A stretch of 22,046 bases of DNA from the NCBI GenBank assembly GCA_030625465.1, contig DAOUQS010000006.1:1-22046 (forward strand). The letters are read 5' to 3'. Both the position numbers and the translations under genes were made by a program. The DNA comes from Amylibacter sp. (GTDB lineage: Bacteria > Pseudomonadota > Alphaproteobacteria > Rhodobacterales > Rhodobacteraceae). The notes beneath the pieces were generated by a model, which had not been told where the DNA came from, made no database searches, and saw only the letters and a list, made by a program, of their open reading frames with translations. Positions 1 through 6,637 of this stretch are shown here, in pieces. Within the stretch, counting starts at the first letter, position 1, and every line of letters begins with the position of its first letter.

Positions 1-472
1 CAATCCTTTATGATCGTGTTGCTAGTAAATTAGCATATTCAGTTTCCTGACATTTCGGTAATTCGGTTTAGCGCCTGTACCTTAACATCAGAGTTTTAGT
101 TACAGACATACCCAGATAGGTGATGCCCGTTGCATCTAAAAGCACATATAATCACCCCACAAACAAGTCGTTCAGGGTTTTATCCGGATTTGAATCGCCG
201 ATAGTTACATCCATGCAACAGAAATCAATATCACATGTCGGCAAGGGTGGTTTAGCTTATTATCATAGTAGGAAATTCAAGGTGATGTGCGGGTAACACC
301 AGTTATTTATGGCGCATACTGTAATTTACCAGCACCGATTCTGCCCCATTCAATACAGTATTATCATTGTTTTCAGGCGGTAGGACGCCTGAAAGCACTG
401 CATTAATTGGTGTTTGCGCTTATATATAGCGCTACAGACCAGAAAACAGGGCGTATCGGCCAAAGTCAGGCC
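1..472. other. Gene-free region downstream of dgkA
   Basis: No reading frame here has a credible start, ribosome binding site or recognisable product on either strand. The visible structure is limited. There is an 8-bp inverted repeat (ATACTGTA at 316-323, TACAGTAT at 354-361), a 9-bp hairpin at 371-394, and an AT-centred near-palindrome at 416-432 (GCGCT arms). These lie downstream of the dgkA stop and could include its transcript end, but none is followed by a U-tract on the minus strand. Confidence 0.6.
371..394. repeat. 9-bp hairpin downstream of dgkA
   Basis: TTTCAGGCG (371-379) and CGCCTGAAA (386-394) form a perfect 9-bp stem around a 6-nt loop. It lies about 80 nt past the dgkA stop on the minus strand. 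Neither flank has a run of T, so it is not a standard intrinsic terminator. It could be a transcript-end structure for dgkA or unrelated. Confidence 0.4.
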
Positions 473-844
473 CTACAGGATTTTCGGCAGCAAAATTATC
501 GCCCAAATCACACCCGTTGTAATCGCCGTTACCGCAACTGCGGCGCAGGCAACATCCTTGGCTTTCTTTGATAAGGGGTGAATATCCTCTGAAATCCGGT
601 CAATCGCGGCTTCAATCGCTGTATTCATCAACTCTACCACCAGAACAAGCATACCAAAACCGATGATCAGGGCACGTTCAACCGGGGTCATATCAATGGT
701 AAAGGTCAATGCCCCTGATATAATATTTGCAACAACCCATTGTGGAAAGCTGGCCTCGTCTATCCAGGTGATTTTGATGCCTTCCCATGACAGCTGGATT
801 CGGACAACAACACGTTTAGCCTCGCGTTTGATATATTTTAACAT
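473..844 (-). CDS. dgkA: Diacylglycerol kinase (DgkA family)
   Basis: A 123-residue integral membrane lipid kinase, expected to phosphorylate diacylglycerol to phosphatidic acid in the inner membrane and so recycle diacylglycerol. The family signature is clear: ELMNTAIEAAIDRI at residues 71-84, followed by EDIHPLSKKAKDVACAAV at 86-103. These supply the conserved glutamates (E71, E78), H89 and the KAKD motif. Three hydrophobic segments (about 34-50, 57-75 and 98-119) and the total length match small bacterial DgkA proteins. ATG start at 844; an AGGA sequence lies about 7 nt upstream. It is divergent from the deacetylase-like gene across a 122-nt gap. Nothing in the gene looks damaged. Confidence 0.93.
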   Translation of the reverse strand: MLKYIKREAKRVVVRIQLSWEGIKITWIDEASFPQWVVANIISGALTFTIDMTPVERALIIGFGMLVLVVELMNTAIEAAIDRISEDIHPLSKKAKDVACAAVAVTAITTGVIWAIILLPKIL

Positions 845-966
845 AATTGTCCTAATCCTTTATCTGGAACCGCTTGCGTCTGGATGTGGCCCCGCCCCAA
901 AATGTTGCTTTGCGATCAAACCCGCCCGTGCCATAGGTTTATGAAGCAACCTAAAGGAAAAGATAG

Positions 967-2073
967 ATGAAAACAGGTTTTTTCTGGGATGAAAAATGCT
1001 TTTGGCATAGCGGCGGGAATTATGCCCTGACCATGCCGGTCGGTGGAAATGTGCAACCCCTTGCCAGTGGCGGCTTGCCGGAAGACCCTGAAACCAAGCG
1101 CCGCCTGAAAAACCTGATAGATGTTACAGGCTTGGCAAAAGAGCTTGCCTGCCAATCCGCCGCGCCCGCGACGGAAATGGACTTATTGCGGGTGCATCCG
1201 CAGGAATACCTGTCGGCCTTCAAAAAAGCCTCGGATAATGGTGGCGGCGAATTGGGCTTGCGCGCACCCTTTGGCATGGGCGGGTTTGAAATTGCGCAAC
1301 AGTCGGCCGGTCTGGTTAAGGGCGCATTATTCAGCGTTCTGGCTGGTGACACCCGAAATGCTTATGCTTTATCACGCCCACCCGGCCATCACTGCCTGCC
1401 GGATGATCCCAATGGGTTCTGTCTGCTTGCCAATATCGCGATTGCGGTTGAAGCCGCCTTTGCCGAAGGCCTGACCGATCGTGTGGCCATCGTGGATTGG
1501 GATGTGCATCACGGTAATGGCACAGAGGCGATTTTTTATGACCGCAATGATGTGCTGACCATTTCGGTCCATCAGGAAAACAATTACCCTTTGGATACCG
1601 GTGCTGTCATTGATCACGGATCAGGTGCAGGTGTCGGCTATAACATGAACATCCCCCTGCCGCCCGGCGCAGGACACGCCACTTATCTGGAAACCATGGA
1701 TCGTCTGGTTTTGCCTGCTTTGGAAAACTTCAACCCGGATGTGATCATCATCGCATGTGGCTACGATGCCGCCGCGATTGACCCGTTGTCCCGGATGATG
1801 GCAACCGCACAAACGTTTCAGGATATGACAGGTATGGTGATGGGTGCCGCAGAAGACCTGTGCGACGGGCGTCTGGTCATGGCACATGAAGGTGGCTATT
1901 CCGAAGTTTATGTACCGTTTTGCGGGCACGCGGTTCTGACACAAATGTCAGGCAGTGATACCGAGGCGGAAGACCCGTTCGCCGATACATTCGAGGCCCG
2001 CCAGCCCAATGCAAAAATGCAGGCGTTCTATTCCGGTATAATAGACGATTACGCCAATCTGTTCGGGTTCTAG
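967..2073 (+). CDS. Class II histone deacetylase-like zinc amidohydrolase
   Basis: A 368-residue member of the arginase/deacetylase fold that includes histone deacetylases, acetoin-utilisation proteins and acetylpolyamine amidohydrolases. These enzymes hydrolyse an acetyl-amide bond with a catalytic zinc. Catalytic elements are in order: RPPGHH (137-142) with the His pair H141/H142; DWDVHHGNG (177-185) giving predicted zinc ligands D179 and H181; CGYDA (264-268) giving the third ligand D267; and EGGYSE (308-313) with the transition-state Tyr311. No signal peptide, so probably cytoplasmic. Start ATG at 967 is preceded by AAAGGAAA. In bacteria the substrate cannot be read from sequence; acetylpolyamines or acetyl-lysine proteins are the usual suggestions. 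It ends on a CTAG shared with the convergent acetoacetyl-CoA synthetase gene. Confidence 0.9.
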   Translation: MKTGFFWDEKCFWHSGGNYALTMPVGGNVQPLASGGLPEDPETKRRLKNLIDVTGLAKELACQSAAPATEMDLLRVHPQEYLSAFKKASDNGGGELGLRAPFGMGGFEIAQQSAGLVKGALFSVLAGDTRNAYALSRPPGHHCLPDDPNGFCLLANIAIAVEAAFAEGLTDRVAIVDWDVHHGNGTEAIFYDRNDVLTISVHQENNYPLDTGAVIDHGSGAGVGYNMNIPLPPGAGHATYLETMDRLVLPALENFNPDVIIIACGYDAAAIDPLSRMMATAQTFQDMTGMVMGAAEDLCDGRLVMAHEGGYSEVYVPFCGHAVLTQMSGSDTEAEDPFADTFEARQPNAKMQAFYSGIIDDYANLFGF

Positions 2074-4031
2074 CTTTGCAGTGCCGCTAAATTCTTGAAT
2101 AATTCCAGGGATTCGGGATTGGCCATCGCCTCGGTGTTTTTGACCACGCGGCCATGCACCACGTCGCGCACAGCCAGTTCAGTGATCTTGCCAGATTTGG
2201 TGCGTGGAATATCCGCAACCGCAATGACCTTTGCAGGAACGTGTCGCGGCGTTGCATTTTGGCGGATCTCGGTTTTGATCCGTTTGATCAAGGCGTCATC
2301 AAGATCGACACCTTCGCGCAAACGCACAAACAGCACAACGCGCACATCATTATCCCATTGCTGGCCGATAACCAGCCCTTCCAGCACCTCTTCTATACGT
2401 TCAACCTGGCGGTAAATCTCTGCCGTGCCGATGCGCACACCGCCCGGGTTCAAAACAGTATCCGAACGGCCAAAAAAGGTCATGCCGTTTTGTGCCGTCA
2501 ATTCAACCCAGTCACCGTGATGCCAGACATTGTCGAATTTTTCAAAATAGGCCGCACTATACTTCTTGTCTTCGGGGTCATCCCAAAAACCAATAGGCAT
2601 GGACGGATGCGGGGAGGTGCAAACCAATTCGCCCGGTTCACCCTGCAAAGTTTTGCCGTTCTCGTCAAAAACCTGTGTATTCATTGCCAGATGCCGCTTT
2701 TGGCATTGGCCACGATAAACCGGGCTGATCGGGCTGCCGCCCGCAAAACAGGCTATAATATCTGTACCACCCGCGACAGAAGACAGACACACGTCCGCCT
2801 TCCAGTCTTTATATATGTAATCAAACCCTTCAGGCGCCAACGGCGAGCCCGTGGACAATATCGTGCGCAATGCGGATAAATCATGGGTTTGGGCCGGTTT
2901 CACACCCGCCTTGGCGCAGGCATCAATGTATTTGGCCGATGTGCCGAAATGCGTAACGCCTTCGGCGGCCGCAATATCCGCCAGTATATTCCCGTCCGGA
3001 TAAAATGGCGAACCATCAAACAGTATCAGTGTAGCACCTGATGCCAACCCCGATACCAACCAGTTCCACATCATCCAGCCACATGTCGTAAAATAAAAGA
3101 AACGGTCGTTAGGGTGAATATCGCACTGCAATTGATGCTCTTTAAGGTGTTGCAGCAACGCGCCGCCCACAGAATGGATAATACATTTGGGCAAGCCCGT
3201 CGTGCCAGACGAGAACATGATGAACAACGGGGCAGCGAAATCCACCCGCGTATAGGCTATATCTTTAGCCTGATATGCGCCAAGCGCATCCACCCAATGC
3301 ACGCCCTTGTCACCCAAAACAGAAATATCCGCAGATGTTTCTACATAGGGAATGACAATGGTCTTTTGAATGGATGGGATATCGCGGGTCAGCTGTGCGG
3401 CCACTTCCAATGAGGAATGCGTCTTGCCATTATAATGATAGGCATCCGCCGTGAACAGTATTTTAGGTTCAATCTGGCCAAAGCGGTCCTTGACCCCGTT
3501 CAACCCGAAGTCCGGAGAACATGATGACCACACGCCGCCCAGACTTGTAACGGCCAACATTGCCGCAATAGCTTCCGGCATGTTTGGCAAAAATCCGGCG
3601 ACACGGTCGCCCTGCCCGATGCCCTGCGCGATAAGCACTTGCTGCAGCTTTGAAACCGTATCTTTCAAATCAGCCCAGGACCATTCTTTACGGTCGCCAT
3701 TCTCACTATGAAAAACAATGCAGGCGCCATCGCCCGTATGCGCCAAAAGGTTTTCGGCATAGTTCAGCTTTGCTTCCGGAAAAAACCTCGCCTTGATCAA
3801 AGTGCCATCATGCACCAAAGCGGGGCCCGATTTATCACCCTGTACGTCGCAAAAGTCCCATAAGGCATCCCAGAACTGTTCGGGCGATGACACGGACCAG
3901 CGCCACATCGCATCGTAATCAGGTGTTTTGATGCCGGATTGAGCAGAGGTTGCTGAAATGAATTTTGCCAGCAAGCTCGCCTTTATACGGTCGCGGGATG
4001 GTGCCCACATTGGTTGCAAATTATCAGACAT
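2070..4031 (-). CDS. Acetoacetyl-CoA synthetase (acetoacetate-CoA ligase)
   Basis: A 653-residue acyl-adenylate-forming enzyme expected to convert acetoacetate, ATP and CoA to acetoacetyl-CoA, as in ketone-body or polyhydroxybutyrate-derived carbon use. Visible motifs: an ATP-binding loop SSGTTGLPK (about 274-282), FTTCGWMMWNW downstream, HHGDW and FGRSDTVLNPGGVRIG toward the C-terminus, and a catalytic lysine in PRTKSGK (K615), a site often acetylated in this family. Length and the CGWMMWN block favour acetoacetyl-CoA synthetase over acetyl-CoA synthetase. The frame is open upstream to 4133, but the ATG at 4031 has GGAGAA about 7 nt upstream and gives the family's usual N-terminus. It lies 64 nt downstream of the lytic transglycosylase gene on the same strand, so co-transcription is possible. 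Confidence 0.93.
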   Translation of the reverse strand: MSDNLQPMWAPSRDRIKASLLAKFISATSAQSGIKTPDYDAMWRWSVSSPEQFWDALWDFCDVQGDKSGPALVHDGTLIKARFFPEAKLNYAENLLAHTGDGACIVFHSENGDRKEWSWADLKDTVSKLQQVLIAQGIGQGDRVAGFLPNMPEAIAAMLAVTSLGGVWSSCSPDFGLNGVKDRFGQIEPKILFTADAYHYNGKTHSSLEVAAQLTRDIPSIQKTIVIPYVETSADISVLGDKGVHWVDALGAYQAKDIAYTRVDFAAPLFIMFSSGTTGLPKCIIHSVGGALLQHLKEHQLQCDIHPNDRFFYFTTCGWMMWNWLVSGLASGATLILFDGSPFYPDGNILADIAAAEGVTHFGTSAKYIDACAKAGVKPAQTHDLSALRTILSTGSPLAPEGFDYIYKDWKADVCLSSVAGGTDIIACFAGGSPISPVYRGQCQKRHLAMNTQVFDENGKTLQGEPGELVCTSPHPSMPIGFWDDPEDKKYSAAYFEKFDNVWHHGDWVELTAQNGMTFFGRSDTVLNPGGVRIGTAEIYRQVERIEEVLEGLVIGQQWDNDVRVVLFVRLREGVDLDDALIKRIKTEIRQNATPRHVPAKVIAVADIPRTKSGKITELAVRDVVHGRVVKNTEAMANPESLELFKNLAALQS

Positions 4032-4095
4032 AGTATTCTCCGGCCACTTCGGCGGCAATTTGTCAAATAATGCGGGAAAGTACCAGACCGTATTT

Positions 4096-4965
4096 TTACT
4101 GTTGGGCCACTTTTGGGTTAAGATCGAACACACAGCCGTCTATTGCGTATTTAGGTGGCGTTTGGCAAAGTGCTTTGGCAACCTTCCAGGCGGCGATGAC
4201 TTTTGGAATATAGGCACGGGTCTCGGCGTAGGGTGGGACACCATCATACTTCTTCACCGCATTCTCACCTGCATTATATCCAGCCAAAGCCAGAACCGCA
4301 TCATTGTTGAATTCCTTGATCAACCAATCAAGATAGGCCACCCCACCGGCGATATTTTGTTTTGGGTCGGTTATATCGGTGACATTGAACCGTTTTGCGG
4401 TTTCAGGGATAAGCTGCATCAACCCCACGGCCCCGGCAGAACTGACCACATCCGCCCGACCTGACGACTCGACCCCGATAACGGCCAGAACCAAAGCCGG
4501 TGAAACATCCTTATCCAACGTCGCCATTAGTATTTCGGTTCCATATGCACTGACCAGTTTGCGCATTGCCGCTAAAGTCGGTGCAATATTGCTGTGCTTT
4601 CGTGGCGCCTTGGCAAGCTGAAGCTCTGCATCGTTTAACCGGGTTAATGATGCGCTGGATATATCATGCGCAAAATCCGACCAGAACCATTCGAACTGAC
4701 CGGGGGGCTTGGGGGCCGCCTTTATTGCCTCGGACGGCAATGGTGCGCGTGTGGACAATGAAGTGCTGGTTGAAGGTTTTTGATGATAATACGATTCTTC
4801 TGGCTTTATTTGCACATTGATCCGGGCGCCAAGCGCCTGGGTGCCTACCTTTATACGCTTAAATGATTGCCCGCTGCCAGCCTGAGCATTTCCGAAAGGG
4901 ACAATAAGGCCTGCGATTAACAAACATTTGAATACGCCAATAGGGCGTGGACGTAGATATTTCAT
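4096..4965 (-). CDS. Secreted lytic transglycosylase (SLT domain)
   Basis: A 289-residue peptidoglycan lytic transglycosylase, expected to cleave the MurNAc-GlcNAc bond in the periplasm. Residues 1-29 look like a signal peptide (basic start, hydrophobic 11-24, likely cut after AQA). Residues about 30-130 are a poorly conserved linker. The SLT domain covers about 140-265: catalytic Glu166 in GVESSG, GLMQL at 181-185, AGYNAG at 228-233, and PPYAETRAYI at 244-253. The ATG start at 4965 has only a weak AGCAGG upstream. It is transcribed away from the pilin gene, across a 336-nt AT-rich gap. A local wall-remodelling role for the neighbouring pilus is plausible but is inference; a general wall enzyme is equally possible. 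Confidence is high for the family and low for the role. Confidence 0.92.
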   Translation of the reverse strand: MKYLRPRPIGVFKCLLIAGLIVPFGNAQAGSGQSFKRIKVGTQALGARINVQIKPEESYYHQKPSTSTSLSTRAPLPSEAIKAAPKPPGQFEWFWSDFAHDISSASLTRLNDAELQLAKAPRKHSNIAPTLAAMRKLVSAYGTEILMATLDKDVSPALVLAVIGVESSGRADVVSSAGAVGLMQLIPETAKRFNVTDITDPKQNIAGGVAYLDWLIKEFNNDAVLALAGYNAGENAVKKYDGVPPYAETRAYIPKVIAAWKVAKALCQTPPKYAIDGCVFDLNPKVAQQ

Positions 4966-5301
4966 GAATTGCCTGCTATTTTTTTAACCTTTATACGTTA
5001 TTTGCAGACAAACAGGGTAAAATTGGCCATGTTTGCGTAAATACTGTGGCAATACTGACATAGTCTACCTTCTACAGATCACAAGATTCACATTATTTAA
5101 AAAAATATTACCGCATATGCCGTTGTTTTTATTTAATAATATATGGTAATTACAACTTTCTTTTGATTTTTTTTACTTTTTTTTAACAGAGCCAAACTGT
5201 TGCCGCATTTTTACGGCTTATTAGAACTCGAAAGCAAGGGAACGTATCCCGAAGAAACAAAATAAGCTTTCTTAAATCTAGAGACCTTGGAGGGTACACA
5301 A
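4966..5301. promoter_or_regulatory. AT-rich divergent region upstream of flp
   Basis: This gap must hold the promoters for the transglycosylase gene (-) and flp (+). It has no gene. Visible features are long T-tracts at about 5161-5184, a near match to a CtrA box (TTAA-N7-TTAC, 5097-5111), a small hairpin in the probable flp leader (GGGA 5238-5241 with TCCC 5247-5250), and a strong Shine-Dalgarno TGGAGGG at 5288-5294. I could not place a convincing -35/-10 pair on either strand, so the promoter positions are unknown. Confidence 0.5.
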
Positions 5302-5445
5302 ATGAAAAAGTTTTTAAATGATGAATCTGGCGCCGTAACAGTAGACTTCGTAGTTCTTACAGCTGGTGCTGTTTTGATTGCGGTTGCTGTTGGTACAACA
5401 TTGGCAACTAAAGTGTCTACAGCTGTAGCCGCTATCAGCCTTTAA
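5302..5445 (+). CDS. flp: Flp-type major pilin (tad pilus)
   Basis: A 47-residue class III (Flp) prepilin, the subunit of the tad pilus. The leader is MKKFLNDESG. The prepilin peptidase should cut after Gly10, leaving a 37-residue mature pilin starting AVTVDFVVLT. The hydrophobic helix runs about 14-35 and the tail is very short (TKVSTAVAAISL). The usual G-x4-E-Y site appears here as G-AVTV-D-F: Asp at +5 and Phe at +6 replace Glu and Tyr. As I recall, related sequences with Asp and an aromatic residue occur in Rhodobacterales. The ATG at 5302 has an excellent TGGAGGG ribosome site 7 nt upstream. The gene is short, sits first in the locus, and is followed by two hairpins including an intrinsic terminator, consistent with a separate abundant transcript. 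Confidence 0.93.
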   Translation: MKKFLNDESGAVTVDFVVLTAGAVLIAVAVGTTLATKVSTAVAAISL

Positions 5446-5450
5446 TATTT

Positions 5451-5469
5451 AGGTAGAAATTTTCTACCT
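5451..5469 (+). other. Hairpin immediately after flp
   Basis: AGGTAGAA (5451-5458) pairs perfectly with TTCTACCT (5462-5469) around a 3-nt loop, starting 6 nt past the flp stop. It has no T-run after it, so it is more likely a 3'-end stabilising structure than a terminator. It works in tandem with the terminator at 5481-5513. Confidence 0.6.
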
Positions 5470-5480
5470 GTTGAATTTCA

Positions 5481-5513
5481 AAGGGATAGCCGCATAGTGG
5501 CTATCCTTTTTTT
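5481..5513 (+). terminator. Intrinsic terminator of flp
   Basis: GGATAGCC (5484-5491) pairs with GGCTATCC (5499-5506) around a 7-nt loop, extended by A-T and G-T pairs. A run of seven T follows (5507-5513). This is a textbook rho-independent terminator separating flp from cpaB. Confidence 0.9.
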
Positions 5514-5582
5514 GTTTCGTAGCATTCTGATTGCAACTAATGTAGCGAACAAGAACGAGCAGTATAAAATAAAGGGGTTATC

Positions 5583-6425
5583 ATGCGCATAGTTTTTGCA
5601 CTTGTACTAATATTTGGCGTAGCACTTGCAGGTGGAGCCGTATATTTCGCATCTCAACAATTTAACGCAAATGAAAGCAGAATTGCAGAACTTAGTCGAA
5701 AAGTTGCGAATAATGTTGAGCTGGCAGATGTCTACATCGCCGCAACAGAACTTAAATATGGCCAGATACTGACAAAAGATAATGTCAAAACGATAGAATG
5801 GCCTGCAAACAGCATTCCGGAAACAGCATTCACAAACGCCGAAGATCTATTTGGCGATGACAGTGAAACCGATTCACGCATCGTTATCCGCGTTGTTGAC
5901 GAGGGCGAGATCCTGCTTTCCACGAAAGTCACCAATTTGGGCGAAGATGCAGGCGTTGCATCCAGGCTATCCAAAGGAATGCGTGCATTCACATTACGCG
6001 TTGACGTGGCATCAGGCGTATCCGGATTTTTACGACCGGGCGATAAAGTTGATATTTATTGGACTGGCGAAGTAAGCCGCGGGAATAAAGTTACAAAACT
6101 TATCATGGATGGCATATCCTTGATAGCGATTGACCAAAGTTCCGGATCATCATCATCCGAAGCAACTGTTGCTAAAACTGTAACTGTTGCCGTGTCGCCG
6201 AAAATCGTAGCTTCTTTGGCACAAGCCCAGTCTACCGGAAAACTTCTACTGTCTTTACGCGGTGTAAATGATGACACCACATCGGAAGCGATTGAAGTCA
6301 CGCAAAATGATCTTTTGGGCCGCAAGGATGCAGAAGAGGAAGTCAAAGTCGTCGAGAAAATCTGTACGATAAAAACCCGTAAAGGTGCCGATGTCATTGA
6401 AGTGCCGATACCATGTTCGAATTAA
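5583..6425 (+). CDS. cpaB: Pilus assembly protein CpaB/RcpC
   Basis: A 280-residue CpaB/RcpC-family protein, a periplasmic partner of the tad secretin. Residues 1-23 are an N-terminal signal or membrane anchor (VFALVLIFGVALAGGAVYF). Residues about 46-115 form an SAF-type domain (ADVYIAATELKYGQILTKDNVKTIEW), possibly binding glycan. Residues about 131-235 are the RcpC-type domain, including GVSGFLRPGDKVDIYW (145-160). Two C-terminal cysteines (CTIKT and PCSN) might form a disulfide. The ATG at 5583 has AAAGGGG 6-7 nt upstream. It is flanked by terminators on both sides, so it probably has its own promoter in 5514-5582, though I see no clear boxes. Confidence 0.9.
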   Translation: MRIVFALVLIFGVALAGGAVYFASQQFNANESRIAELSRKVANNVELADVYIAATELKYGQILTKDNVKTIEWPANSIPETAFTNAEDLFGDDSETDSRIVIRVVDEGEILLSTKVTNLGEDAGVASRLSKGMRAFTLRVDVASGVSGFLRPGDKVDIYWTGEVSRGNKVTKLIMDGISLIAIDQSSGSSSSEATVAKTVTVAVSPKIVASLAQAQSTGKLLLSLRGVNDDTTSEAIEVTQNDLLGRKDAEEEVKVVEKICTIKTRKGADVIEVPIPCSN

Positions 6426-6444
6426 TTGACACTAGATTGTTTCT

Positions 6445-6473
6445 AAAAGAGCGCTTCATGCGCTCTTTTTTTT
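6445..6473 (+). terminator. Intrinsic terminator of cpaB
   Basis: AAAAGAGCGC (6445-6454) pairs with GCGCTCTTTT (6460-6469) around the loop TTCAT. An 8-T run (6466-6473) overlaps the 3' arm. It is a strong rho-independent terminator 20 nt past the cpaB stop, which implies a separate promoter for cpaC. Confidence 0.92.
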
Positions 6474-6637
6474 ATCCGTAACATGCAGAAAACAGTACCT
6501 TTTCACCGACTGTTGCGGGTTATCCACACTAAGAAAAACTAATAACACATTGATTCTTGCAATAAAAATTTAAATGCCGCATGGTATACAAAACAATAAT
6601 AAAAATAATACCAACAGTGGTCAGAGAGGCAGATCAC
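6474..6637 (+). promoter_or_regulatory. cpaC upstream region with DnaA box and dyad
   Basis: Because a terminator precedes it, this 164-nt stretch should contain the cpaC promoter. It holds a perfect DnaA 9-mer TTATCCACA at 6520-6528. Just before it is a dyad, AACAGT (6491-6496) and ACTGTT (6509-6514) with a 12-nt spacer, which could be an operator. The stretch 6550-6600 is AT-rich. No -35/-10 pair with good spacing stands out. Functional meaning is inference. Confidence 0.4.

Noticed and set aside
125..228. Minus-strand fragment reading MDVTIGDSNPDKTLNDLFVG, vaguely like a calcium-binding repeat end
   Set aside because: Only about 20 codons after the ATG, no ribosome site and no flanking homology; too short to support a pseudogene.
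845..966. Promoter boxes for the deacetylase-like gene and a small hairpin (TAGGTT 934-939, AACCTA 948-953)
   Set aside because: No -35/-10 pair with acceptable spacing, and the 6-bp stem is weak.
2154..2879. 241-codon open frame on the plus strand opposite the acetoacetyl-CoA synthetase
   Set aside because: No family resemblance, and the opposite strand encodes conserved catalytic motifs.
4032..4133. N-terminal extension of the acetoacetyl-CoA synthetase frame
   Set aside because: It would overlap the transglycosylase coding end and has no ribosome site; ATG 4031 with GGAGAA is better.
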